From: Amycolatopsis tolypomycina
GTDB lineage: Bacteria; Actinomycetota; Actinomycetes; Mycobacteriales; Pseudonocardiaceae
Length of the DNA: 64,000 bases
Assembly (NCBI RefSeq): GCF_900105945.1
Contig: NZ_FNSO01000004.1
Span: 3,100,001-3,164,000 of the forward strand
Direction of reading: 5' to 3'
Shown piece after piece: positions 50,061 through 59,863 of this stretch. A model generated the notes under the pieces. It did not search any database and was not told the origin of the DNA. It saw nothing but the letters and a program-made list of their open reading frames with translations. The position numbers and the translations under genes were made by a program. Every line of letters begins with the position of its first letter. Within the stretch, counting starts at the first letter, position 1.

Positions 50061-50487
50061 ACTTGACGACGAACACCAGCGCGTAGCTGGCGACGTACGC
50101 GCCGTCGACGAGCACGACCCACCAGAAGTGCGGCAGCTCCAGGGGCGTCAGCAGCGAGCCCGCGAGAGTGGTCAGGCCGATCGAGGCGAGCCCGCCGAGC
50201 CCGATCACCGCGAGGTAGGGCAGCAGTTCGCGCCGGACCCGCGGCCGCCCGGTGCGGCCCCACACCCAGCGCCGTGTGACCAGGAAGTTCAGCACCGCGC
50301 CTGCCGCCCAGGCCAGCGTGCTCGCCCACGCCGCGGCGCCGCCGGTGGCGAGGACGGCGAGCAGCACGACCTGGCTGAGGACCGTGGCCGCGACCGACGT
50401 CGTCGCGGCGCGCGCGAGCCGGGCCCAGCCACGGCGGCGCGTCCGCTCCGCCGTGCGGGGCCGCACGCCGTTGGTTACGGTCGTCAT
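49990..50487 (-). CDS. GtrA-family membrane protein
   Basis: A 165-residue protein with four membrane helices and the GtrA pattern WAAGAVLNFLVTRRWVWG, ending VVKFTLLDRFVFGRG. Members flip or assist polyprenyl-linked sugars. It lies tail-to-tail with the GT fusion and probably serves it, despite the opposite orientation. The start is the ATG at 50487. Confidence 0.85.
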   Translation of the reverse strand: MTTVTNGVRPRTAERTRRRGWARLARAATTSVAATVLSQVVLLAVLATGGAAAWASTLAWAAGAVLNFLVTRRWVWGRTGRPRVRRELLPYLAVIGLGGLASIGLTTLAGSLLTPLELPHFWWVVLVDGAYVASYALVFVVKFTLLDRFVFGRGAARTPATTSRS

Positions 50488-50605
50488 GCCCCCATCCTCC
50501 CCGTGGGCCGGCCGCGCCGCCGTCCGACCCCCGCACGCATAGGAGATTCACAGGTCATTGCCAGGTCTTCATCAGCACGTGATCTATAGCGTTCGTGTGG
50601 CGTAA

Positions 50606-51781
<1,176 letters not shown>

Positions 51782-51788
51782 CCGCGAT

Positions 51789-51812
51789 GGGGGCTCCCGG
51801 CCGGGAGCCCCC
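51789..51812. terminator. Bidirectional terminator
   Basis: A perfect 24-bp palindrome (GGGGGCTCCCGG and its inverse) directly after the sqdB stop and before the convergent SnoaL-like gene end, with no T-tract. Position and stability suggest it ends both transcripts. Confidence 0.7.
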
Positions 51813-51818
51813 ACGTGT

Positions 51819-52178
51819 TCAGCCGGGCAGCTTGTCGAGAAAGCCGTGCACCTCGGCGATCTTCCCGTCTTCCAGCTCGACGACGTCGAACCCGATGGCG
51901 ACCGGCTCGGCACCCGGCGTGCCGAGGTACCACTGGAAGCGGGCGAGGTGGTGGTGGGCGTCCGGGTCGGCGGGCAGGCTGAAGGTGAGCCCGCCGAACT
52001 GCTGTTGGGCGCCGGCGACGAACTGGTCGATCCCGTCGTGCCCGCGGACGGCGCCGAGCGGATCGGTGTAGCCGGCGTCGGCGGTGAAGACGTCGGCGAC
52101 GAGGGCCCGGCGCTTGCCGGCGTCGCTCTCGTTCCAGACGGCGATGTACTGCTCGACGAGGGCGCGGACGTCGGTCAT
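51819..52178 (-). CDS. SnoaL-like/NTF2-fold protein
   Basis: A 119-residue NTF2-like protein: YIAVWNESDAGKRRALVADV at the first helix, YTDPLGAVRGHDGIDQFVAG, and FDVVELEDGKIAEVHGFLD with the closing strand. Such domains act as cyclases, isomerases or ligand binders. It is divergent from an XRE regulator across a palindromic region and is probably its target. Confidence 0.82.
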   Translation of the reverse strand: MTDVRALVEQYIAVWNESDAGKRRALVADVFTADAGYTDPLGAVRGHDGIDQFVAGAQQQFGGLTFSLPADPDAHHHLARFQWYLGTPGAEPVAIGFDVVELEDGKIAEVHGFLDKLPG

Positions 52179-52272
52179 GGGAGTTCCTTTCGTTGGGGGA
52201 CAACGGGTTCGCCGTCATCCGGTGCTGAGAACGACTGTGGCGGACGACCGGCGGCGCGTCGATTACGCGGGA

Positions 52273-52292
52273 GGTAATGCCCGGCCATTACC
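52273..52292. promoter_or_regulatory. Palindromic operator between SnoaL and XRE genes
   Basis: GGTAATG CCCGGC CATTACC: perfect 7-bp arms, 6-bp spacer. Flanking GATTAC (52261) and AGTAATGG (52299-52306) give extra half-sites. It lies 94 nt from the SnoaL start and 47 nt from the regulator start. Confidence 0.6.
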
Positions 52293-52325
52293 CCGGAAGT
52301 AATGGCAGCCACCCCGTGATCGCCG

Positions 52326-52331
52326 TAGCGT
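52326..52331 (+). promoter_or_regulatory. Candidate -10 element for a leaderless XRE transcript
   Basis: TAGCGT, 7 nt before the GTG at 52339, with no ribosome site. It is the same hexamer and spacing as at the merR gene (40906). Confidence 0.45.
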
Positions 52332-52338
52332 CGCTCCC

Positions 52339-53142
52339 GTGACGACTACGGTGCAGGCGCGGCAGCGGCCCGTCGGCGAGCTCCTCCGCGAATGGCGCGA
52401 CCGCCGCCGGATCAGCCAGCTCGACCTCGCGATCTCGGCGGACATCTCCACCCGCCACCTCAGCTTCGTGGAAACCGGGCGGTCCAGGCCGAGCCGGGAG
52501 ATGGTGCTGCGGCTCGGCGAACACCTCGACGTCCCGCTGCGGGAACGCAACCGGCTGCTGCTCGCCGCCGGGTTCGCGCCCGCCTACACCGAGACCGCGC
52601 TCGCCGAACCCGAGATGGACGCCGTCCGGCGGGCCGTGCGGCAGCTGCTCACCGGCCACGAGCCGTACCCGGCCGCCGTCGTCGACCGGAACTGGGACCT
52701 CGTCGACGCCAACGCCGCCGTCGGTCTCTTCGTCGCCGGGATCCCGCCCGAGCTGACCACCAACGTCCTGCGCGCCACCCTGCACCCCGACGGCATGGCC
52801 CCGCACATCCGCAACCTGGGGGAGTGGCGGGCCCACCTGCTCGGCAGGCTGCGACGCCAGGTCGCCCAGACCGCCGACCCCGGGCTGGCCGAGCTCCTCG
52901 ACGAGCTGCGCGGGTACCCCTGCGACCAGCCGGTGCCCGAGGTGGAGGTCCCCGGGCCGGGTGACATCTTCGTGCCGCTGAAGTTCCGCCACGACGGCAC
53001 CGACCTCACGTTCTTCAGCACGGTGGCCACCTTCGGCACCCCGCTGGACGTCACCGTCGCGGAACTGGTGATCGAGTCGTTCTTCCCGGCCGACAGCGCG
53101 ACGGCGGCGCACCTGCGCGAGTGGGCCGCCCGGGTGGGATGA
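52339..53142 (+). CDS. XRE-family regulator with MmyB-like ligand domain
   Basis: A 267-residue regulator: helix-turn-helix at about residues 12-70 (RRRISQLDLAISADISTRHL, SFVETGRSRPSREMVLRLGE), then a PAS-like MmyB domain (PYPAAVVDRNWDLVDANAAV, GDIFVPLKFRHDGTDLTFFS). These proteins usually control a neighbouring divergent gene in response to a small lipid or aromatic ligand; the SnoaL-like gene fits. Starts at the GTG with a leaderless-type -10. Confidence 0.87.
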   Translation: MTTTVQARQRPVGELLREWRDRRRISQLDLAISADISTRHLSFVETGRSRPSREMVLRLGEHLDVPLRERNRLLLAAGFAPAYTETALAEPEMDAVRRAVRQLLTGHEPYPAAVVDRNWDLVDANAAVGLFVAGIPPELTTNVLRATLHPDGMAPHIRNLGEWRAHLLGRLRRQVAQTADPGLAELLDELRGYPCDQPVPEVEVPGPGDIFVPLKFRHDGTDLTFFSTVATFGTPLDVTVAELVIESFFPADSATAAHLREWAARVG

Positions 53143-53182
53143 TGGGGGTCCGCGCAGCATCCGAAGTGAGGATCACCGGTTG

Positions 53183-53962
53183 ATGGCCGTCCCGCCTTCG
53201 CTCGCCCTGTCCGTCGGAGTCCGCATCCCCCAGCTGCTGTTCGGCGTCGCCGGCCTGTCGCCGTCCGAAACCGGCCGGGCCGTCCGCATCGCCCTCGACA
53301 CCGGTTACCGCGGCATCGACGCCCCGCCGGGCACCGAGACGGCGGTCGGCGCGGTCCTCGCCGCCGCCGACGTGCCCCGCGAAGACCTCTTCGTCAGCGT
53401 GCACGTGCCCGCCCAGGGCTACGACACCGCCCGCCGCGCGGCCGACCAGGCGCTGGCGGCGCTCCGGCTCGACCGCGTCGACCTGTGCCTGCTGGACGGC
53501 ACGCGGGGCGCGTTCACCGACACCTGGCGCGCACTGAGCCGGTTGCGCGCCGACGGCCGGGCCCGCGCGGTCGGCGTCGCCGGCTTCGGCGTCCCGGAGC
53601 TGCGCCGGCTCATCGACGCGACCGGCTCGGTGCCCGCGGTCAACCAGGTGGAGCTGCACCCGTGGCTGCAGCAGCTGCCGCTGCGGGAGTTCCACGGCGA
53701 GCGCGGCATCGTCACGGCCGCCGCGAGCCCGGCCGCGAACGCCGCGCTGCTGTCCGACGAGACGGTCACCGCCCTTGCCGCCAAGTACGGCAAGACCCCG
53801 GCCCAGATCGTGCTGCGGTGGCACCTGCAGACCGGCACGGTCGCGGTGGCCGCGGCGGCGACCACGACCCGGATCCGGGAGCACTTCGGGATCTTCGACT
53901 TCGAGCTGGCCGACGACGACCTCGCCGTGGTGGCCGAGCTCGACAACGGCACGCGCGTTTAG
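53183..53962 (+). CDS. Aldo-keto reductase-fold protein lacking catalytic residues
   Basis: A 259-residue AKR homologue with clear family landmarks: GYRGID at strand 2, DTWRALSRLRADGRARAVGV, VNQVELHPWLQQLPLREFH and KTPAQIVLRWHLQTGTVAV. The catalytic Tyr (usually in YGNE), Lys (in xxKLW) and His (in xIHWP) are replaced by non-equivalent residues (GTET, SVHVP, LLDGT), and the NADPH site IPKS reads AAAA. The first Asp is kept. It is probably a pseudoenzyme, or has changed function. The start is the ATG at 53183. Confidence 0.75.
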   Translation: MAVPPSLALSVGVRIPQLLFGVAGLSPSETGRAVRIALDTGYRGIDAPPGTETAVGAVLAAADVPREDLFVSVHVPAQGYDTARRAADQALAALRLDRVDLCLLDGTRGAFTDTWRALSRLRADGRARAVGVAGFGVPELRRLIDATGSVPAVNQVELHPWLQQLPLREFHGERGIVTAAASPAANAALLSDETVTALAAKYGKTPAQIVLRWHLQTGTVAVAAAATTTRIREHFGIFDFELADDDLAVVAELDNGTRV

Positions 53963-53966
53963 CCGA

Positions 53967-55661
53967 TCAGGTGGACTTGATGCCGGCCGCGGTGAAGTCG
54001 GCCTGCTGAGCGGGCTGTTCCAGGTACTCGCGGAACGTCTGGGCGGCGCGCAGCGCGGTGTCGTCGATGCCCGGGCCGGCGAGCCCGATGAACGGGTAGT
54101 CCGCCGAGCGCGCATTCGCCACCGACTGGGCGGGCGAGCCGATCATCTCGGGCTTCTTGGTGGTGAGCTCGCTGACCCAGTACGACGATTCCGGCAGCCA
54201 CGCGGCGGGCAGCCCGCCGATGGAGTCCAGCTTGGCCCGGCCGACCAGCGCGTCGAGCACCTGCGCGGAGGGCTTGGCCTCGATCATGACGTGCACGCAC
54301 TGCCCGTGGACGACGGTGGCGGCCTGGTTCCACCGCTCGGCCGCGGCGGCGACCGGCTTCTGCACACTCGGGGTGACGAGGATCCGCATGTGCGCGGTAC
54401 CACCGTCACAGCTGGCGGCCTGCGCCTCGGCGCGGCTGTTGAGCTCGTTGTCGGCCCAGTTCCACCCGACGACCCCGAGCCCGATGAGGACGGCGAGCAC
54501 GAGGCAGGCGATCGGCCAGGTCGCGATCCGCCGGCGCGGCGCCTTCTTGCCGACGATCCGGTGCGAGCCGGTGGCGTCGCTCTGGCCGACGACCCGGTGC
54601 GAACCGGTGCCTTCGCTGCGGGCCGGCCCGGTGCTGTCCTCCCGCCCCGCACGATCGGGCCCGGTGGAATCGCCGCGTCCGGCAGTGCGCGCCCGGCGCC
54701 CGGTGCCGCGGGTGTCGTCAGCACGGTCGAGAGTCCGCGACGTCTCGGGCTCTTCGTCCGGCCGGGTGATGACCTCGGTCCGCTCGGCGGCGGATTCGGC
54801 GGGGGCCTTGCCGGCCTTCCGGCGCGAGCGCGGGGCCGTGGGATCGGCGACGGGGTGGGCACCGGTGGCTTCGCCGGCCTTGCGGCGCGAGCGCGGGGCG
54901 CCGGGGTCGGCGGCGGGGTGGTCACCGGTGGCGTCGGCTCGGCGGGCGGCGCGGGTGGGTCTGCCGGAGGCAGGGGCCTCGATGCGGTCGGCAGGCGGAG
55001 CGCCGGCGCCCTTGCGGCGCGAGCGGGTGGAGGTGTCGGCGGGGGCGGCCGGGTAGGCGCCGGAGGCCTCGCCGCGGTGCGGGGTAAGGATCGTCGTGGC
55101 CTCGGTGCTCGCCACCGGGGGTGCGACAGGAGCTTCCCCGCGGCGCGGGGCGCGGGTCACGGTGGCTTCGCCCCGGCCCGCGACCGGGTACGCGCCGGAA
55201 GCTTCGCCTCGGCGAGCGGCCGGGTACGCCCCCGAAGCCTCACCCCGGCGGGTGCCTGCGGGTCCCTCTGCGACCGGGTAGGCCCCGGACGCCTGGCCGC
55301 CAGACCGTTCCACGACCGGATAGGCCCCGGACGCCTGGCCCGCGGAGCCGCCCGCGACCGGGTACGAACCCGAAGTCTCGCCCCGCCGAGCGACCGGATA
55401 CGACCCCGAAGCCTCGCCCCGCCGTGCGGCAGGCTGCGCGCCGCTCTCGGGTGGGAAGCCGGGGGCCTCCGCACCCTCCGTGAAGAACGCCGAACCGGAC
55501 GATCCGCCCGGGACCCGGGCGATGCCGAAGGCGTCCGAGATGGAGCTGCGTCCCGGGGTGCGGAAAGCGCCGGAAACCTCGCTGCGGCCCTCGGCCGGAA
55601 CGCGCGATTGGCGGTCCTGAGGGTGCGGCACCGGCTCCTCGTCCCGGTAGTGTCGCCCCAT
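53967..55661 (-). CDS. Repeat-rich single-pass membrane protein with short SBP-like domain
   Basis: A 564-residue protein. Residues ~70-370 form a disordered Arg/Glu/Ala region with at least ten repeats of the type RRGEASGAYPVA. One helix at ~377-400 (WPIACLVLAVLIGLGVVGWN) follows, then a ~155-residue extracytoplasmic part resembling the first third and last part of a solute-binding fold (ILVTPSVQKPVAAAAERWNQ; later SYWVSELTTKKPEMIG). The middle of the binding fold and the VWA domain of larger relatives are missing. Repeats lie on the cytoplasmic side. The function is unknown. Confidence 0.65.
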   Translation of the reverse strand: MGRHYRDEEPVPHPQDRQSRVPAEGRSEVSGAFRTPGRSSISDAFGIARVPGGSSGSAFFTEGAEAPGFPPESGAQPAARRGEASGSYPVARRGETSGSYPVAGGSAGQASGAYPVVERSGGQASGAYPVAEGPAGTRRGEASGAYPAARRGEASGAYPVAGRGEATVTRAPRRGEAPVAPPVASTEATTILTPHRGEASGAYPAAPADTSTRSRRKGAGAPPADRIEAPASGRPTRAARRADATGDHPAADPGAPRSRRKAGEATGAHPVADPTAPRSRRKAGKAPAESAAERTEVITRPDEEPETSRTLDRADDTRGTGRRARTAGRGDSTGPDRAGREDSTGPARSEGTGSHRVVGQSDATGSHRIVGKKAPRRRIATWPIACLVLAVLIGLGVVGWNWADNELNSRAEAQAASCDGGTAHMRILVTPSVQKPVAAAAERWNQAATVVHGQCVHVMIEAKPSAQVLDALVGRAKLDSIGGLPAAWLPESSYWVSELTTKKPEMIGSPAQSVANARSADYPFIGLAGPGIDDTALRAAQTFREYLEQPAQQADFTAAGIKST

Positions 55662-55777
55662 CCGTCATCCTTTCGGGGTGAGCGCATGTCAAGCACGCGC
55701 TGCTATGCAACCAAACCGTTATCACCCTAACAGGTGAGTATCGGAGAGAGAATAATCTGACTCACAGTGGGCCGTGC

Positions 55778-56671
55778 TCAGGGTGCTGCGCTGACCAGGC
55801 GATGGCAATGCGCAATCAGGCGATGACGCAGCGGCGCCGCCCGGCGGGCGAACTCCCCTTGGGCGCGGGCGTACTCGGCCCGCCCGGCCGCCATCTCGAT
55901 CCGGACCGGCGGGTAGCCGAGCGCCGCCAGGTCGTACGGGCTCGCCCGCATGTCGAGCGTCCGGATCTCGACCGCCAGCTCGAAACAGTCCGCCACGAGC
56001 TCCGCGGGCACGAACGGATCGAGCTTGTACGCCCATTTGAACAGGTCCATGTTCGCGTGCAGGCACCCCGGCTGCTCCAGTGCGACCTGCGTCTCCCTCG
56101 ACGGCGTCAGCTCGTTCAACGGCCGAGCGGGGGCGGTGAAGAAGCGGAACGCGTCGAAGTGGCCGCAGCGGATGTCGAGGGACTCCACGACCGCGTCGGT
56201 GCCCGCCGATCCCAGCCGCAGCGGGACCTGGTTGTGCCGCACCGAATCCGCCGGCTCGCGGTACACCATCGCCCACTCGTGCAGCCCGAAGCAGCTCAGC
56301 CGGGGCGCGCGCGACGCCGTCGCCGAAAGCAGGCCGAGGACGAACTCGGCCGTCCGCACCTTGCCCGCCCCGAAGCCCGCCCCGAAGCCCGCCGGGTCGA
56401 GCACGACGCCGTCGGGCGTGGCCACGTACCCCTTGCGGTCGAGGAACCGGTGCGCCGCGGGCCCGGCGAGCGCGACGCCGGGCCCGGGCTGCCACCGCTC
56501 GAGGTGCGAGGGCCGGTACGAGTAGTACGTGAACAGGAAGTCGAGCACCGGGTGCTTCTCGCCGCGGGACCGCCGCTCCTGGTGCGGGCCCGTCCACCGG
56601 CGCATCCGCGCGACGTGCGCCGCCTCCCGGGCCAGCCAGTCCGGCTCGGCGAGCACCTCGACGTCGGTCAT
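55778..56671 (-). CDS. Conserved actinobacterial protein of unknown function
   Basis: A 297-residue soluble protein: AREAAHVARMRRWTGPHQER, KHPVLDFLFTYYSYRPSHLE, LSCFGLHEWAMVYREPADSV, DAFRFFTAPARPLNELTPSR and LEQPGCLHANMDLFKWAYKL are strongly protein-like and rich in conserved aromatic residues. Actinobacterial relatives are often labelled 3-methyladenine DNA glycosylase, but I see no helix-hairpin-helix or AAG motif to support that. It overlaps the downstream-transcribed CBS gene by 4 bp as the last gene of the operon. Confidence 0.7.
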   Translation of the reverse strand: MTDVEVLAEPDWLAREAAHVARMRRWTGPHQERRSRGEKHPVLDFLFTYYSYRPSHLERWQPGPGVALAGPAAHRFLDRKGYVATPDGVVLDPAGFGAGFGAGKVRTAEFVLGLLSATASRAPRLSCFGLHEWAMVYREPADSVRHNQVPLRLGSAGTDAVVESLDIRCGHFDAFRFFTAPARPLNELTPSRETQVALEQPGCLHANMDLFKWAYKLDPFVPAELVADCFELAVEIRTLDMRASPYDLAALGYPPVRIEMAAGRAEYARAQGEFARRAAPLRHRLIAHCHRLVSAAP

Positions 56672-57711
56672 GCGCCCACGTGGGTGCCGTCGCGCACCGT
56701 GCCCACGTACTCCTCGACCAGGTCCTCCAGCGCGACGACGCCGACGGCGTTGCCGTTCGCGTCCAGCGCCCGCGCGAGGTGGCTGCGCTCCTTGCGCATG
56801 GCCGACAGCGCCACGTCGAGCCGGGCGTCGGCCCGCAGCTCGGTCAGCGAGCGCGTCTTCGACGCCGGCACGGTCGTGGCCGGGTCCTGGCCGGCCAGGT
56901 CGAGGATGTCCTTGACGTGGATGTAGCCGGTCAGCCGCCCGTCGTCGGTGCACACCGGGAACCGCGAGAACCCGGTGGACGACACGGCCTTCTCGACCTC
57001 GCCGACCGTCGGCCCGCAGGGGAGCGTGGTCAGCTCGGCGGTCGGCACCAGCACGTCGGCGACCGTCTTCTGCACCGACGAGAGCGTCTGGGCGAGCCGC
57101 TGGTGCTCGGACTGGTCCAGCAGGCCCTCCCGGCGCGACTCGCTGAGCAGCTCGGCCAGCTCGTCGGACGTGTACGCCGTCTCCAGCTCGTCCTTCGGCT
57201 CGACGTGGAAGGCGCGCAGCAGCGAGTTGGCGATGAAGTTCAGCAGCCAGATGAACGGGTTGGCCAGCTTCACCCAGGCGACGTGCACCGGGACCAGCCA
57301 CAGCGCGAGCCGCTCGGGCTCGGCGATGGCGAGGTTCTTCGGCACCATCTCGCCGATCAGCACGTGCGCCACGGTGATGAACGCCAGCGCGATCGCGAAC
57401 GAGATCGGGTGCAGCAGGGCCTCGGGCAGGCCCAGCGCGTCGAAGCCGGCCGCGAGACGATGCGCGATCGCCGGCTCGCCGAGGCGGCCGAGCAGCAGCG
57501 AGCAGATGGTGATGCCCAGCTGCGCGCCGGCGAGCATCAGCGACACGTGCCTGCTCGCGTTGATGACGATCTGCGCGCGCGTCTTGCCCTGCTCCAGCAG
57601 CGCTTCGAGCCTGTCGCGCCGCGAGGAGATCAGCGTGAACTCCGCGCCGACGAAGAAGGCGTTGGTCAGCAGCAGGACCACGACCAGGGCGATGTTCAGC
57701 CAGTCGGTCAC
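56668..57711 (-). CDS. CNNM/CBS-domain membrane protein (hemolysin C-like) 2
   Basis: A 347-residue protein: CNNM domain with three to four helices (LNIALVVVLLLTNAFFVGAE, HVLIGEMVPKNLAIAEPERL) at residues ~1-190, then paired CBS domains (~205-330, VADVLVPTAELTTLPCGPTV, FSRFPVCTDDGRLTGYIHVK). The C-terminal CorC/HlyC domain of its partner is absent. Homologues affect magnesium efflux or metal tolerance. It follows the larger paralogue with a 4-bp overlap; together they may form a heteromer. Confidence 0.85.
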   Translation of the reverse strand: MTDWLNIALVVVLLLTNAFFVGAEFTLISSRRDRLEALLEQGKTRAQIVINASRHVSLMLAGAQLGITICSLLLGRLGEPAIAHRLAAGFDALGLPEALLHPISFAIALAFITVAHVLIGEMVPKNLAIAEPERLALWLVPVHVAWVKLANPFIWLLNFIANSLLRAFHVEPKDELETAYTSDELAELLSESRREGLLDQSEHQRLAQTLSSVQKTVADVLVPTAELTTLPCGPTVGEVEKAVSSTGFSRFPVCTDDGRLTGYIHVKDILDLAGQDPATTVPASKTRSLTELRADARLDVALSAMRKERSHLARALDANGNAVGVVALEDLVEEYVGTVRDGTHVGA

Positions 57712-59045
57712 GAGGCCACCTTCGTCTCCGGGGCGGTGCGGACCGGGGCGACCTCGACCTCGGCGATCCGGCGCTTGTCCATGGTGGTGACGGTGAGCAG
57801 CCAGCCGTCGACCTCGGTGGCGTCCCCCTCGGCGGGGATCTTGCCCAGCCGCTCGAGGATGAGCCCGGCGATGGTTTCGTAGTCGCCGTCCGGCATCCGG
57901 AAGCCGGTGACGCCGGTGACCTCGTCGGCGCGCAGCTGCCCGGACACCAGCCAGCTGTCCGCGCCGACCTGCTGGGACGCCGGTGCTTCGCGCTCGTCGT
58001 GCTCGTCGCGGACGTCGCCGATGATCTCCTCGACGACGTCCTCCAGGGTCACCAGACCGGCCGTGCCGCCGTACTCGTCGACGACGATGGCGAGCTGGAA
58101 GCGGGAGTCGCGCAGGCGCAGCAGCAGGTCGTCGCCCGGCAGGGATTCCGGCACGGTCGGCACCGGTCGCATGACCGAGCCGATCGGGACGGCGGCCCGG
58201 TCGGCGGCGGGCACCGCGAAGGCCTGCTTGACGTGCACGGCGCCGCGGACGTCGTCGAGGTCCTCGGCGTGCACCGGGAACCGCGAGAACCCGGTGCGGC
58301 GGGAGATCTCGATGAGGTCCTGCACGGTGTCGTCGATGGCCAGCGATTCGAGCTGCACGCGCGGGGTCATCAGCTCTTCCGCGGTGCGCTCGCCGAACCG
58401 CAGCGAGCGGTCGAGCAGCTCGGCCGTGGACGTGTCGAGCGTGCCGCTTTCGGCGCTGGACCGCACGATCGAGCCCAGTTCCTGCGGGGAGCGCGCGGAC
58501 CGCAGCTCTTCCTGCGGCTCGACGCCGAACTTGCGCACCAGGAAGTTGGCGCTGTTGTTCATCAGCGTGATGAGCCAGCGGAACAGCGAGGAGAACCGCG
58601 AGTGGTAGCCGGCGACCGCGCGCGCGGTCGGCAGCGGCCGGGCGATGGCGAGGTTCTTGGGCAGCATCTCGCCGAGGATCATCGACAGCGACGTCGCCAG
58701 GACCAGGGCGATCACGATCGACGCGCCGCCGGCGAACCCCGCCGGGAGCCCGATGCCGGTGAGCAGCGGCCGGACGAGCTCGCCGATGAGCGGCTCGGCC
58801 AGGTATCCGGTGACCAGCGTCGTGAGGGTGATCGCGACCTGGGCGCCGGAGAGCTGGAAGGACAGCGTCCGGTGCGCCTTCTGGACGGTCAGCGCGCGGC
58901 GGTCGCCGACCTGGCGGACATTGGCCTCGACGGTGCTGCGCTCGAGCGCGGTCAGCGAGAACTCGGCCGCGACGGCGAGCCCGGTGCCGATCGTCAGCAG
59001 CACGAAGAGGAGGACGCCCGCGACGGCGAGCAGGATCTGGATCAT
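57708..59045 (-). CDS. CNNM/CBS/CorC-domain membrane protein (hemolysin C-like) 1
   Basis: A 445-residue protein: CNNM membrane domain (~1-200, GTGLAVAAEFSLTALERSTV, MILGEMLPKNLAIARPLPTA), two CBS domains (~210-340, LMTPRVQLESLAIDDTVQDL, FSRFPVHAEDLDDVRGAVHV) and the CorC_HlyC domain (~355-435, LVSGQLRADEVTGVTGFRMP). First gene of the three-gene unit. A predicted Mg2+/Co2+ exporter or regulator in the cytoplasmic membrane. Confidence 0.88.
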   Translation of the reverse strand: MIQILLAVAGVLLFVLLTIGTGLAVAAEFSLTALERSTVEANVRQVGDRRALTVQKAHRTLSFQLSGAQVAITLTTLVTGYLAEPLIGELVRPLLTGIGLPAGFAGGASIVIALVLATSLSMILGEMLPKNLAIARPLPTARAVAGYHSRFSSLFRWLITLMNNSANFLVRKFGVEPQEELRSARSPQELGSIVRSSAESGTLDTSTAELLDRSLRFGERTAEELMTPRVQLESLAIDDTVQDLIEISRRTGFSRFPVHAEDLDDVRGAVHVKQAFAVPAADRAAVPIGSVMRPVPTVPESLPGDDLLLRLRDSRFQLAIVVDEYGGTAGLVTLEDVVEEIIGDVRDEHDEREAPASQQVGADSWLVSGQLRADEVTGVTGFRMPDGDYETIAGLILERLGKIPAEGDATEVDGWLLTVTTMDKRRIAEVEVAPVRTAPETKVAS

Positions 59046-59244
59046 TCCGCACCCGCCTCGGTGGCGGGGGATGAATCTATCGGACAGCCGGGTCGGTCAC
59101 CCGGCCCGGTACTGTCACCAGGTGACTGCGCTGCGCGCACGAAACGGTCACTCCCAGCGGTGAATCGGCGTGTACTGCGGTTATTGCGACAATCTTAACG
59201 TGTCTTTCGCGCTCGCCGCGCGCGTACCGGGTGTGTCGCCGCGC

Positions 59245-59826
59245 TCATCCCCGGCTCGGGCGGTGCCGGCGCACGGTTTCCTCGACGAGGTCGAGCACCG
59301 GCCCGAGCCCGGCGGCGGGCAGCCCCATGGCCAGGTGCGAGACGAGTCCTTCGAGGACGAGTTCGAGGAAGGCGGTGAGGACGTCGACGTCGACGTCGTC
59401 CCGCAGGTTCCCGGCCTCCCGCTGCCGCAGCAGCCGCAGCCGGGTGGCGGTGGTGAGCTGCTGCGACCGTGCGGCCCACCGGGCGCGGAACTCGGGGTCG
59501 GTGCGCAGCCGCCTGCTCACCTCCAGCCGGGTCCCGAGCCAGTCGGCCGGGTGGTCGCCCCCGGCGAGCAGGTCGCGCATGACCTGGACGAGCCCCTGTT
59601 CGGCGACGACGTCGGCCATCCGCAGGGCGTCGTCCTCGGCGAGGGCGAGGAAGAGCGATTCCTTGTCCCGGAAGTGGTGGAAGATGGCCCCGCGCGACAG
59701 ACCGGTGGCTTCCTCCAGGCGCCGGACTGTGGCACCTTCGTAGCCGTAGCGCGCGAAGCAGACGCGCGAGCCGTCGAGGATCTGGCGCCGGCGTGCGTCG
59801 AGGTGATCCTGGCTTACGCGTGGCAT
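59245..59826 (-). CDS. acnR: TetR-family regulator AcnR
   Basis: A 193-residue TetR protein very like corynebacterial AcnR, the aconitase repressor: RYGYEGATVRRLEEATGLSR and GAIFHHFRDKESLFLALAEDD in the DNA-binding domain, then GLVQVMRDLLAGGDH and ALELVLEGLVSHLAMG-type helices. A 16-bp site upstream fits the AcnR consensus at all but one base. No aconitase gene lies nearby, so the regulator acts at a distance. The start is the ATG at 59826; the frame is open further but without similarity. Confidence 0.78.
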   Translation of the reverse strand: MPRVSQDHLDARRRQILDGSRVCFARYGYEGATVRRLEEATGLSRGAIFHHFRDKESLFLALAEDDALRMADVVAEQGLVQVMRDLLAGGDHPADWLGTRLEVSRRLRTDPEFRARWAARSQQLTTATRLRLLRQREAGNLRDDVDVDVLTAFLELVLEGLVSHLAMGLPAAGLGPVLDLVEETVRRHRPSRG

Positions 59827-59863
59827 CCTGAAATCCTGGCACCGCGGACCGGGATCTCGCAAT

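Noticed and set aside
55778..56671. Annotation as 3-methyladenine DNA glycosylase
   Set aside because: The name is attached to relatives in actinobacteria, but no helix-hairpin-helix, catalytic Asp context or AAG motif is apparent here.
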